In this document: piece after piece, positions 30,001-41,835 of the stretch
How the letters are laid out: each line of letters opens with the position of its first letter
Numbering within the stretch: position 1 is the first letter of the stretch
DNA from: Cladorhizidae sp. MBARI D1340-BT2
Lineage: Eukaryota; Porifera; Demospongiae; Poecilosclerida; Cladorhizidae
Reading direction: 5' to 3'
DNA length: 64,000 nt
Assembly: GCA_028752905.1 (NCBI GenBank)
Contig: JAQNBH010000003.1
Location: forward strand, 39,989,354-40,053,353
The notes under the pieces: generated by a model
What the model was told of the DNA's origin: nothing
What the model saw: the letters and a program-made list of their open reading frames with translations, nothing else
Databases searched by the model: none
Translations under genes and position numbers: made by a program

Positions 30001-33000
30001 ATAACCATGCTAGGTATATAACCATGCTAGGTGTATAACCATGCTAGGTGTATAACTATGCTAGGTATATAACCAGGCTAGGTGTATAACCATGCTAATT
30101 GTATAACCATGCTAGGTGTATAACCATTCTAGGTATATAACCATGCTAGGTATATAACCATGCTAGGTATATAACCATGCTAGGTATATAACCATGCTAG
30201 GTATATAACCATGCTAGGTATATAGCCATGCTAGGTATATAACCATGCTAGGTGTATAACCATGCTAGGTATATAACCATGCTAGGTATATCACCATGCT
30301 AGGTATATAACCATGCTAGGTATATAACCATGCTAGGTGTATAACCATGCTAGGTGTATAGCTATGCAAGGTATATAACCATGTTAGGTGTATAACCATG
30401 TTAATTGTATAACCATGCTAGGTGTATAAATATGCTAGGTATATAACCATGCTAGGTATATAACCATGCTAGGTATATAACCATGCTAGGTATATAACCA
30501 TGCTAGGTGTATAACCATGCTAGGTATATAACCATGCTAGGTATATAACCACGCTAGGTATATAACCATGCTAGGTGTATAACCATGCTAATTGTATAAC
30601 CATGCTAGGTGTATAACTATGCCAGATATATAACCATGCTAGGTATATAACCATGCTAGGTATATAACCATGCTAGGTATATAACCATGCTCGGTGTATA
30701 ACCATGCTAGGTGTATAACTATGCTAGGTATATAACCATGCTAGGTGTATAACCATGCTAGGTGTATAACTATGCTAGGTATATAACCATGCTAGGTATA
30801 TAACCATGCTAGGTATATAACCATGCTAGGTATATAACCATGCTAGGTGTATAACCATGCTAGGTGTATAACTATGCCAGGTATATAACCATGCTAGGTG
30901 TATAACCATGCTAATTGTATAGCCATGCTAGGTGTATAACCATTCTAGGTATATAACCATGCTAGGTATATAACCATGCTAGGTGTATAACCATGCTAGG
31001 TATATAACCATGCTAGGTGTATAACCATGCTAGGTATATAACCATGCTAGGTATATAACCATGCTAGGTATATAACCATGCTAGGTATATAACCATGCTA
31101 GGTGTATAACCATGCTAGGTGTATAGCTATGCTAGGTATATAACCATGTTAGGTGTATAACCATGTTAATTGTATAACCATGCTAGGTGTATAAATATGC
31201 TAGGTATATAACCATGCTAGGTATATAACCATGCTAGGTATATAACCTTGCTAGGTATATAACCATACTAGGTATATAACCATGCTAGGTGTATAACCAT
31301 GCCAGGTATATAACCATGCTAGGTATATAACCATGCTAGGTATATAACCATGCTCAGTGTATAACCATGCTAGGTGTATAACTATGCTAGGTATATAACC
31401 ATGCTAGGTGTATAACCATGCTAATTGTATAACCATGCTAGGTGTATAACTATGCTAGGTATATAACCATGCTAGGTATATAACCATGCTAGGTATATAA
31501 CCATGCTAGGTATATAACCATGATAGGTGTATAACCATGCTAAGTATATAACTATGCTAGGTATATAACCATGCTAGGTATATAACCATACTAATTGTAT
31601 AAGCATGCTAGGTGTATAACTATGCTAGGTATATAACCATGCTAATGCTAGGTATATAACCATGCTAGGTATATAACCATGCTAGGTGTATAACCATGCT
31701 AGGTGTATAACCATGCTAGGTGTATAACTATGCTAGGTATATAACCATGCTAGGTATATAACCATGCTAGGTGTATAACCATGCTAATTGTATAACCATG
31801 CTAGGTGTATAACTATGCTAGGTATATAACCATGCTAGGTATATAACCATGCTAGGTATATAACCATGCTAGGTATATAACCATGCTAGGTATATAACCA
31901 TGCTAGGTGTATAACCATGCTAGGTGTATAACTATTCTAGGTATATAACCATGCTAGGTATATAACCATGCTAGGTGTATAACCATGCTAATTGTATAAC
32001 CATGCTAGGTGTATAACTATGCTAGGTATATAATCATGCTAGGTATATAACCATGCTAGGTATATAACCATGCTAGGTATATAACCATGCTAGGTGTATA
32101 ACCATACTAGGTGTATAACAATGCTATGTATATAACCATGCTAGGTGTATAACCATGCTAATTGTTTAACCATGATAGGTGTATAACCATGCTAGGTATA
32201 TAACCATGCTAGGTGTATAACCACGCTAGGTATATAACCATGCTAGGTATAATTATAACCATGCTAGGTGTATAACCAAGCTAGGTATATAACCATGCTA
32301 GGTGTATAAACATGCTAGGTATATAACCATGCTAGGTGTATAACCATGCTAGGTGTATAACTATGCTAGGTATATAACCATGCTAGGTATATAACCATGC
32401 TAGGTATATAACCATGCTAGGTATATAACCATGCTAGGTGTATAACCATGCTAGGTGTATAACTATGCTAGGTATATAACCAGGCTAGGTGTATAACCAT
32501 GCTAATTGTATAACCATGCTAGGTGTATAACCATTCTAGGTATATAACCATGCTAGGTATATAACCATGCTAGGTATATAACCATGCTAGGTATATAACC
32601 ATGCTAGGTATATAACCATGCTAGGTATATAACCATGCTAGGTATATAACCATGCTAGGTGTATAACCATGCTAGGTATATAACCATGCTAGGTATATCA
32701 CCATGCTAGGTATATAACCATGCTAGGTATATAACCATGCTAGGTGTATAACCATGCTAGGTGTATAGCTATGCAAGGTATATAACCATGTTAGGTGTAT
32801 AACCATGTTAATTGTATAACCATGCTAGGTGTATAAATATGCTAGGTATATAACCATGCTAGGTATATAACCATGCTAGGTATATAACCATGCTAGGTAT
32901 ATAACCATGCTAGGTGTATAACCATGCTAGGTATATAACCATGCTAGGTATATAACCATGCTAGGTATATAACCATGCTAGGTGTATAACCATGCTAATT

Positions 33001-36000
33001 GTATAACCATGCTAGGTGTATAACTATGCCAGATATATAACCATGCTAGGTATATAACCATGCTAGGTATATAACCATGCTAGGTATATAACCATGCTCG
33101 GTGTATAACCATGCTAGGTGTATAACTATGCTAGGTATATAACCATGCTAGGTGTATAACCATGCTAATTGTATAACCATGCTAGGTGTATAACTATGCT
33201 AGGTATATAACCATGCTAGGTATATAACCATGCTAGGTATATAACTAAGCTAGGTATATAACCATGCTAGGTGTATAACCATGTTAATTGTATAACCATG
33301 CTAGATGTATAAATATGCTAGGTATATAACCATGCTAGGTATATAACCATGCTAGGTGTATAACCATGCTAGGTATATAACCATGCTAGGTGTATAACCA
33401 TGCTAGGTATATAACCATGCTAGGTATATAACCATGCTAGGTATATAACCATGCTAGGTGTATAACCATGCTAATTGTATAACCATGCTAGGTGTATAAC
33501 TATGCCAGATATATAACCATGCTAGGTATATAACCATGCTAGGTATATAACCATACTAGGTATATAACCATGCTAGGTGTATAACCATGCTAGTTGTATA
33601 ACTATGCTAGGTATATAACCATGCTAGGTATATAACCATGCTAGGTATATAACCAAGCTAGGTATATAACCAAGCTAGGTATATAACCATGCTAGGTGTA
33701 TAACCATGTTAATTGTATAACCATGCTAGATGTATAAATATGCTAGGTATATAACCATGCTAGGTATATAACCATGCTAGGTGTATAACCATGCTAGGTA
33801 TATAACCATGCTAGGTGTATAACCATGCTAGGTATATAACCATGCTAGGTATATAACCATGCTAGGTATATAACCATGCTAGGTGTATAACCATGCTAAT
33901 TGTATAACCATGCTAGGTGTATAACTATGCCAGATATATAACCATGCTAGGTATATAACCATGCTAGGTATATAACCATACTAGGTATATAACCATGCTA
34001 GGTATATAACCATACTAGGTATATAACCATGCTAGGTATATAACCATGCTAGATATATAACCATGCTCGGTGTATAACCATGCTAGGTGTATAACTATGC
34101 TAGGTATATAACCATGCTAGGTGTATAACCATGCTAATTGTATAACCATGCTAGGTGTATAACTATGCTAGGTATATAACCATGCTAGGTATATAACCAT
34201 GCTAGGTATATAACCATGCTAGGTATATAACCATGATAGGTGTATAACCATGCTAAGTGTATAACTATGCTAGGTATATAACCATGCTAGGTGTATAACC
34301 ATGCTAATTGTATAAGCATGCTAGGTGTTTAACTATGCTAGGTATATAACCATGCTAGGTATATAACCATGCTAGGTATATAACCATGCTAGGTATATAA
34401 CCATGCTAGGTGTATAACCATGCTAGGTGTATAACCATGCTAGGTGTATAACTATGCTAGGTATATAACCATGCTAGGTATATAACCATGCTAGGTGTAT
34501 AACCATGCTAATTGTATAACCATGCTAGGTGTATAACTATGCTAGGTATATAACCATGCTAGGTATATAACCATGCTAGGTATATAACCATGCTAGGTAT
34601 ATAACCATGCTAGGTATATAACCATGCTAGGTGTATAACCATGCTAGGTGTATAACTATGCTAGGTATATAACCATGCTAGGTATATAACCATGCTAGGT
34701 GTATAACCATGCTAATTGTATAACCATGCTAGGTGTATAACTATGCTAGGTATATAATCATGCTAGGTATATAACCATGCTAGGTATATAACCATGCTAG
34801 GTATATAACCATGCTAGGTGTATAACCATACTAGGTGTATAACTATGCTAGGTATATAACCATGCTAGGTGTATAACCATGCTAATTGTATAACCATGCT
34901 AGGTGTATAACTATGCTAGGTATATAACCATGCTAGGTATATAACCATGCTAGGTATATAACCATGCTAAGTATATAACCATGCTAGGTATATAACCATG
35001 CTAGGTGTATAACCATGCTAGGTGTATAACTATGCTAGGTATATAACCATGCTAGGTGTATAACCATGCTAATTGTATAACCATGCTAGGTATATAACCA
35101 TGCTAGGTATATAACCATGCTACAGTAGGTGTATAACCATGCTAGGTGTATAACCATGCTAGGTATATAACCATGCTAGGTGTATATCCATGCTAATTGT
35201 ATAACCATGCTAGGTGTATAACTATGCTAGGTATATAACCATGCTAGGTATATAACCATGCTAGGTATATAACCATGCTAGGTATATAACCATGCTAGGT
35301 GTATAACCATGCTAGGTGTATAACTATCCTAGGTATATAACCATGCTAGGTGTATAACCATGCTAATTGTATAACCATGCTAGGTGTATAACCATTCTAG
35401 GTATATAACCATGCTAGGTATATAACCATGCTAGGTATATAACCATGCTAGGTATATAACCATGCTAGGTGTATAACCATGCTAGGTATATAACCATGCT
35501 AGGTATATAACCATGCTAGGTATATAACCATGCTAGGTATATAACCATGCTAGGTGTATAACCATGCTAGGTGTATAGCTATGCTAGGTATATAACCATG
35601 TTAGGTGTATAACCATGTTAATTGTATAACCATGCTAGGTGTATAAATATGCTAGGTATATAACCATGCTAGGTATATAACCATGCTAGGTATATAACCA
35701 TGCTAGGTATATAACCATGCTAGGTGTATAACCATGCTAGGTATATAACCATGCTAGGTATATAACCATGCTAGGTATATAACCATGCTAGGTGTATAAC
35801 CATGCTAATTGTATAACCATGCTAGGTGTATAACTATGCCAGATATATAACCATGCTAGGTATATAACCATGCTAGGTATATAACCATGCTAGGTATATA
35901 ACCATGCTAGGTGTATAACTATGCTAGGTGTATAACCATGCTAGGTGTATAACGATGCTAGGTGTATAACTATGCTAGGTATATAACCATGCTAGGTATA

Positions 36001-36532
36001 TAACCATGTTAGGTATATAACCATGCTAGGTATATAACCATGCTAGGTGTATAACCATGCTAGGTATATAACCATGCTAGGTATATAACCATGCTATGTG
36101 TATAACCATGCTAGGTATATAACCATGCTAGGTGTATAACTATGCTAGGTATATAACCATGCTAGGTGTATAACCATACTAATTGTATAACCATGCTAGG
36201 TGTATAACTATGCTAGGTATATAACCATGCTAGGTATATAACCATGCTAGGTATATAACCATGCTAGGTATATAACCATGCTAGGTGTATAACCACGCTA
36301 GGTATATAACCATGCTAGGTATAATTATAACCATGCTAGGTGTATAACCAAGCTAGGTATATAACCATGCTAGGTGTATAACCATGCTAGGTATATAACC
36401 ATGCTAGGTGTATAACCATACTAGGTGTATAACCATGCTAGGTATATAACCATGCTAGGTGTATAACCATGCTAGGTGTATAACTATGCTAGGTATATAA
36501 CCATGCTAGATGTATAACCATGCTAATTGTAT
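1..36532. repeat. 17-bp satellite array, about 2,150 monomers
   Basis: The first 36.5 kb is a continuous head-to-tail array of the monomer TAACCATGCTAGGTRTA, with no unrelated insertion seen. Common variants are R = A or G, CCATG to CTATG, GGTR to ATTG (a recurring marker monomer), CCATG to CAATG or ATATG, and a few length variants: a monomer carrying AATTATAACC, a shortened GTGTATAGGTATATAACC form, and CTAATGCTAGG. Marker variants recur at fixed long distances, so blocks of many monomers were duplicated together (see findings). Every forward frame meets TAA or TAG within two monomers and the reverse strand meets TAG, so no long ORF is possible. The array starts before the window. It could be pericentromeric, centromeric or subtelomeric; the sequence alone cannot decide. 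Confidence 0.98.
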
Positions 36533-36534
36533 CC

Positions 36535-37760
36535 ATGGCTGCTTCAGGAACATTAAGACACATTGCTTCTGCTGCTTTTGGCACAAATGAGGTTATAGAC
36601 TATCTGAAGACCCAGGGTTTATTGACAAATTCTGTCACATGTGAAAGGTAAAACAGACATAATTGGGATTTTGTGATTCACTGATGTTATACCTGTGTAT
36701 TAGATGCAGTATAAATATGACTTTGAGAAGAAAGGCTTCATTGAAGGATGGTTGGACTTGGGCATGTTCAACATGCAAATCTACTAAATCAATTCGCCAT
36801 GGTATACAGATTGAATGCAGTTGTGTTGATTAAACTGAATCATACCATTGACTTATATACAGGGAGTTTTTTTCCTAAATCACGGCTTCCGCTGCAAAGC
36901 TGGATCATCCTTATTTATTGGTGGTCCAGGGAATACCGGGTTACAGATGCTGCATGTGGGTGTGGTTGTAACAAAGATACTGCAGTCAATGTGTACCAGT
37001 GGCTGCGGGAGGTATGTTCCACAGAGCTGTGCTCAACCTATTGTGTTAGGTGGGTCTGGCGTGGTTGTGCAAATCGATGAGTCCCAGTTCACACATAAAC
37101 CAAAGGTATTTCAAGGCAGTCGTATATCATATTGAACAAGAGATAAACGTTTGTTCTTTGTCAATGAATAGCATCACAGAGGACGCCCTCCAGCACAAGA
37201 AGTTTGGTGTTTGGGATGGTGGATACTAACCACACACCAGCTCTTGGTAATCATGACCACTTGTGTTTGCCATGATAGTCAATTATTATTGCAATATTTT
37301 CCAGGTTTCATGCTAGATTGTGGCCCAACGGGATGCAGCAAAACTCCTGCCATTAATTCAAGCACATGTTGCACAAGGAACGATTGTGCACTCTGACCAG
37401 TGGGCCGCCCGCATACAGGAGGGTGGCAGCTGTGCCTGGTGTGACTAGCCATGCTACGGTCAACCACTCGATTCAATTTGTCGACCATACAATGGGGGTG
37501 CACACTCAGCACATAGAATCGTATTGGAATAGGGTAAATATATATAACTGGTATTTAATAATACATAACTTGAATAACATTCTAATTCTTTACAGGCAAA
37601 GATAAAGATGAAATCGATGAAGGGTGTCCATCATCACCAGCTACCATCATATCTAGATGAATTCATGTGGAGGGAGCGTAAAGGAAGGACAACGGAGGAG
37701 GCATACAAGAACATCATCCGTTCTATAACTGCACAATATCAATTTCAAATAAATAACTAA
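36535..37760 (+). pseudogene. ISXO2-like/Merlin (IS1595-type) DDE transposase, six exons, frame-broken
   Basis: Recognised by family motifs spread over three frames. Inferred exons are 36535-36647, 36704-36801, 36863-37105, 37172-37246, 37305-37533 and 37596-37760. All five introns are 56-66 bp and have GT...AG ends. Exon 1 ends with a CxxC half whose second Cys lies in exon 2; a second CxxC (CSTC) follows, giving the N-terminal zinc ribbon. Exon 3 holds GSFFPKSRLPL, typical of the family, and IDES with the first catalytic Asp at 37076-37078. Exon 5 holds HSDQWAA (second Asp at 37395-37397), NHSIQFVD and HTQHIESYW (catalytic Glu at 37516-37518). Exon 6 holds LDEFMWRER and a clean TAA at 37758. 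The frame is broken near 37032 (+1), in exon 4 near 37207 (-1), at the start of exon 5, and near 37408. Splice sites and catalytic codons survive, so the damage is recent or partly sequencing error. No terminal inverted repeats were found, so this may be a transposon remnant or a formerly domesticated copy. Confidence 0.85.
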
Positions 37761-38519
37761 TTTTAAATGCATAAACCAATTTTAAATAAATAACTAATTT
37801 TAAATGCACAATTAATTCGACGTGGTAAAAAAATATATATTGTAAATAATTATAAGATATATCATGGTAAAAACATGGTAAAAGATATATCATGGTAAAA
37901 ACAAAAACTATATATTTTAAATAATATTAATCAATGTAATTATAAGGAATTATAATGTGCAGTTTACCAGCCACGTGCATAGTTCATTATAAGTTTCATT
38001 TTATAAGTTTCATTAAACACATTCTGGTACCGCTCGCGTAATTAAAAACGCGCACGATTTTTTCGACCCTTGGAGGGGATTGATCCGGATATTGTATTGA
38101 GAGTTGATAGACAAAAAACCTATAGTTGCACGTACAAAACTCATACCAAGAGTTTCAACTTAGCAGCTACACATTGAATGAGTCCCCACAAAAATTACAT
38201 AATTATAGCTTACCTTTCTTTCTCAATTGCTAGCGCGTAGCATCATCTTCTGTCCAGGAGCTTCCAAGGCTCAGAGAAGTGTAACGGGACTGGGTTATCA
38301 AAGTTTCTGAACAGTCCGATCCTTAGCTGAACGGTATCCGCTGAACGCTCATTACATTTATACTCTTTGGAACACGAAATTTGTTATCCACAGCGGGCAC
38401 TAAAGCATTATTTTGTAATCAGGTAGCCAAGGCATCGCTTTCTTTTCGGGCAATATATCGCTAAGACTGTAAAACCCTCAAGTCAACAACTAGTCCAGTA
38501 CACACACCACATCCTAAGG
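37761..38519. other. AT-rich spacer with short tandem motifs
   Basis: No gene is recognised. Immediately after the transposase stop there are two copies of a roughly 36-bp motif containing AAATAACTAATTTTAAATGC (about 37748-37809), then a short repeat of ATATATCATGGTAAAAAC (about 37857-37905). Around 38200-38230 the reverse strand has a plausible splice-donor context (AAAGGTAAGC), but no coding exon could be attached to it. Confidence 0.5.
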
Positions 38520-38583
38520 TCACATGAAAAGTATTCCGCCTGACGCGTTAATTAATGACGCCCATTTCCTAACATTTAACCCA

Positions 38584-38603
38584 CCCCCCCCCCCCCCCCC
38601 CCC
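38584..38603. repeat. 20-bp poly-C tract
   Basis: An uninterrupted run of 20 C residues inside AT-rich spacer (38520-39300) that has no recognisable gene. The same spacer holds a short CT microsatellite (38652-38666) and a CpG-containing patch with an E-box (CCACGTGATGCGCG, 39151-39164), which might be promoter-like; that last point is only a guess. Confidence 0.9.
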
Positions 38604-39302
38604 ATTTACTCTAGATGTAAACCTAAAGTACTTTTTCTCACAAATGACGTCGTCTCTCTCTCTCTCATGCATATATATGTACTGTAATGTAAAGTTATAA
38701 CGACTCATCCCGATTTATATGCCGTTCCTTTTTTTTTTACCGGCGAACATTCCGACAAAGAGATGCATATAATTATATATATATGATAGTTAGATAATAA
38801 TAATATAGACGCCATACCAATTTTCCGTCCAACTCCCCTGTAAGGGCTCACTTCTGACGCCAACAATAGTGAGATTGACTTCTTAGGATTACCAAAAAGT
38901 ATTTGCATAGCCGCAGCTATTCATGAACTGGGCAGCCAATCAACCCCTGCAAATTTCAGAGGTTATGGAAAACTGCTGTTTCCAACACAACTCTGCGAAG
39001 TGCTTTGATCAAAAACCTTACTGGATGTACTAGTGTATTATTGCTAGAGCATAAAGAACTTCTCCTGAAGCTGTAGTCCTTGGCAAATTTGACATTTTCC
39101 AGCGATTCTGGTGCTCTAATCAACACTCCTTCAGCTTCGCCTTAGTTAACCACGTGATGCGCGTTGAACGTTTTTATGTCACTACGCCCCTTGGAGTGGC
39201 GGACAAATTCGGCGAAGGCAAGTCGGCTGATTTTTTGGGGGGCTGGACGTGGTTAGTATGGTTTACAGTTTACTATGTAGCGGGACTTCCTTCATGTCAT
39301 GT

Positions 39303-39960
39303 TCTAGCCCTGACTGATTTCCTTAAAGGGGGGAATAAAAACATAAAAGTATTAAAAAGTTATGGTTACCACTTTATAGCTCCATAGATCCTTTAAAGCT
39401 TCATGATATGGCACTTGATATATAGCTAAAAAAATAGGGCTCTCTTTAAATACCAAAATAAATATTATTCATAGCTATAACTATATCGAAGTTACTGGAG
39501 CTAAAGGGTATTCCTCCAGATTGCCAAGCTGAGAGAGAGAGCTGAAATTAGGATCTGTGGCTAGAGGAAGCCATGCTCGGCATTAGGCGCTAAAACCTAA
39601 TTACGTAGTCAAGCGCCAATTAATTTCCAACCTGCGCTTGACCACGTACAAAATTTAGCGCCCAATGACGGTTGTATAGAGTGGGTTTCCTCTAGCCACT
39701 GGTATTAATTTCAGTTCTCTAGCACTTGGCTATGTTCCTAACACAGGCGCTCAGGTTTTGAGTTACCCACATTTTAACTCCAGTAACTTTAGTTATAGCA
39801 AAAACTGTTTTAGTATCAGAGATACCTATCTTTTGAGCTGTATATCAAGTCCATACCATGGAGCTTGCAGAATTTATGGAGGTATAAAATGGTAACCACA
39901 AGTGTTTAAACATTTATACTACTTTCATGGTTTTGTCCCTTCCAATACCTCAGACCTAGA
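39303..39960. repeat. Foldback element: long imperfect inverted repeat
   Basis: The two halves are imperfect reverse complements over roughly 300 bp each, around a centre near 39626-39631. The inner stem pairs 39587-39616 with 39634-39661 (GCGCTAAAACC... against ...AAATTTAGCGC), leaving a 17-bp loop. Further out, GTGGCTAGAGGAA (about 39557) pairs with TTCCTCTAGCCAC (about 39688), AGTTACTGGAG pairs with CTCCAGTAACT, CACTTGATATATAGCT pairs with AGCTGTATATCAAGT, and TATGGTTACCA pairs with TGGTAACCA. The outermost recognisable pair is TCTAG (39303) with CTAGA (39956). There is no ORF. It resembles a foldback or MITE-type non-autonomous DNA transposon. Target-site duplications were not resolved. 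Confidence 0.85.
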
Positions 39961-40230
39961 TTCAGTATATCTATTTGGATATCACATGTATGGCAACTTG
40001 ACTCAATAAGTTTCAAATCCCTTTAGAAATTAGTTGTAGAAAATATATTCTAGATCCTCAAAGCTTGAGCTCTTTTAAAAATTAATAAGCCAACCACATT
40101 TTTCCTTCGCAATGTTGCTGTATCCAATTATCATTAGCTAATCTGTGTAGCCAGTTCACATCCCTCTATAATTATGCAAACAGTTCTTTCTCCTTGTTGA
40201 TTGCATAGCTAGTTCAATCCCCTTATATAT
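39961..40230. other. AT-rich spacer
   Basis: No gene or repeat is recognised. It ends at the ATAT target site of the gypsy element. Confidence 0.5.
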
Positions 40231-40478
40231 TGTAACAGTGTTAATTACTAATATATTATGACCTTTGGATTGTTGTTGTTATTGCATCTCTTCTAGATGC
40301 CCATATAAGGGATGCTGGACAGTCGGGTCATCTGACCAATCACTGATTAACAACTCGTGTAATAATTTCTATATCATGCCGTGTTTTTGGAAACTGTATG
40401 TATGATTGCTGGTATGCTGAAATAATAACTGTACTAAGATACTGTGCCCTGTTTAACGCTGGCTCCGTGACGGTTACA
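40231..40478 (+). repeat. 5' LTR of gypsy element
   Basis: 248 bp, TGTAACAGTG...GACGGTTACA, so the ends carry a short inverted TGTAAC/GTTACA. It matches the 3' LTR except at four substitutions: positions 2 and 8, one A/T change near position 185, and one T/C change at a CpG close to the 3' end. Confidence 0.97.
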
Positions 40479-40500
40479 ATTGGCGTAGTTGGCAGGATCG
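40479..40500 (+). promoter_or_regulatory. Putative primer-binding site
   Basis: Directly after the 5' LTR comes ATTGGCGTAGTTGGCAGG, the place and style (TTGGCG...) of a tRNA primer-binding site in Ty3/gypsy elements. I could not assign the tRNA. Confidence 0.6.
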
Positions 40501-40511
40501 CTTTTTGCTAA

Positions 40512-41835
40512 CTTTATCTCGACTACGTCATCAGGATAAGCAAGCCTGCCGTACTCCCAGAAATCTACAATGGAGACAATAGCTGGGACGAATGGATGGA
40601 CCATTTTGACAGTGTGGCTACCGTGTGCGAATGGGACGATGCCTTGAAACTGAAGTGGCTAAGAGTACAGCTAACTGGTAGAGCTGTGACCACTTTTAAG
40701 AGGCTACCTGATGACATAAGAAACGACTTCACGGAGGCAGTCAAAGCAATGCGGAAGCGATTCGAACCAGAGAGCCGAAAGGGCCTGTATATGGCTGAGT
40801 TGCAGAGTCGAGTTTGAAAAAGGAGCGAAGATTGGGCTTCATTTGGAGAGGATTTGAGACAACTCGCAGATGAGACAACTCGCAGATAAGGCCTACCCCG
40901 AATTACCCGTAGAAGCCAGGGAACGGTTCGCCTTGAATCAGTACCTCGCTCGTATCGACAAACCCCAAGTAGCTTTCAGCGTCCGGCAAGCTAAACCTGG
41001 ATATGTTGATGAAGCAATCACTCTGTCTCTCGAAATGGAATCGTATTTGCCGACATCCAATCCTGGAAGAGTGGCGGTAGTTGACAGTGAACCTGATGGT
41101 CACGCATCTGTGTCTGAACCTATTGCTGCCACTGCTAAAGCAAGGGACGATCCAGTGCAGCTAATACTCGATCTGATGGACCGACTGGAGTCCAAGTTAC
41201 AGGATGTTATGACTTTGAAGACACAACCATCAAGACAGAATTCAAGATTCAAGCCCAAGTATCGACCTGGTTGTTGGAACTGCGGAGAAGCTGGTCATCT
41301 CTATAGGGACTGCTCGAAACCAAGGAGGAGGGACCAACAGCAAGGAAATGAGAGGACCTTTGATGCTGTAAGTAAAGCATGTTATAGCAAAGCAGAGGTA
41401 TCACCACCTACTGCTGTAGGTGGGGCATCTATTGATGATAAGATTCCAGCCTTCTCCATTTCAAGTGACTCTAACTATGTGCTGAAGGGTTTTGTTAATG
41501 GGGTTCCCACTAGTATTCTAGCTGATACTGGTGCAGCAGTAACCATCTTATCCAAGGAGTTTTGGGACAAAGCAAAGGGTAATAACAAAAATTTGAGAAA
41601 TGCAGTAGGGAAGAGGCTTATCGGGGTGCAGGGAACTCCCTTAGAACTGTATGGTGTAGCTCAAATAAGGATTGAGTTGCAGGGAGTACTCTTTGCCACT
41701 GAGGCAATTGTAGCTGGTAACCTCACCACTGATATTATACTTGGACGGGACTTCCTTAGGGAACACCAGTGTATGATAGATATGGGAAAAGGTGGGGATA
41801 TGTTGCATTTGAACAATAAAAGGGGATTGCTATGA
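40512..41835 (+). pseudogene. gypsy gag with nucleocapsid and protease, broken
   Basis: The gag frame is open from 40512; the first in-frame ATG is 40596, but conserved-looking sequence precedes it, so the original start is unclear. The capsid-like part includes WDEWMDHFD and LKLKWLRVQLTG. An in-frame TGA at 40815-40817 stops it, and a 16-bp tandem duplication (GAGACAACTCGCAGAT at 40856-40871 and 40872-40887) shifts the frame. A second open segment, 40870-41835 (321 residues), carries one CCHC zinc knuckle (residues 135-148, CWNCGEAGHLYRDC) and an aspartic protease with ADTGAAVT (about residues 218-225) and the IILGRDFL motif (289-296). Gag packages the RNA; the protease would process the polyprotein. 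The segment ends in a TGA that overlaps an ATG in the -1 frame. Confidence 0.93.

Noticed and set aside
1..36532. CRISPR-like array or telomere repeat
   Set aside because: There are no unique spacers and the unit is a simple 17-bp monomer; it lacks TTAGGG-type telomere motifs. The 17-bp length matches that of a CENP-B box, but the sequence does not.
37015..37055. A 38-bp intron (GTATGT...TTAG) in exon 3 of the Merlin-type gene
   Set aside because: Removing it gives the wrong frame, and the supposed intron encodes conserved family residues (CAQPIVLGG). A one-base shift explains it better.
38520..38908. Minus-strand ORFs of 62 and 67 codons
   Set aside because: They run through the poly-C tract and a CT microsatellite, have no family resemblance, and look like chance.
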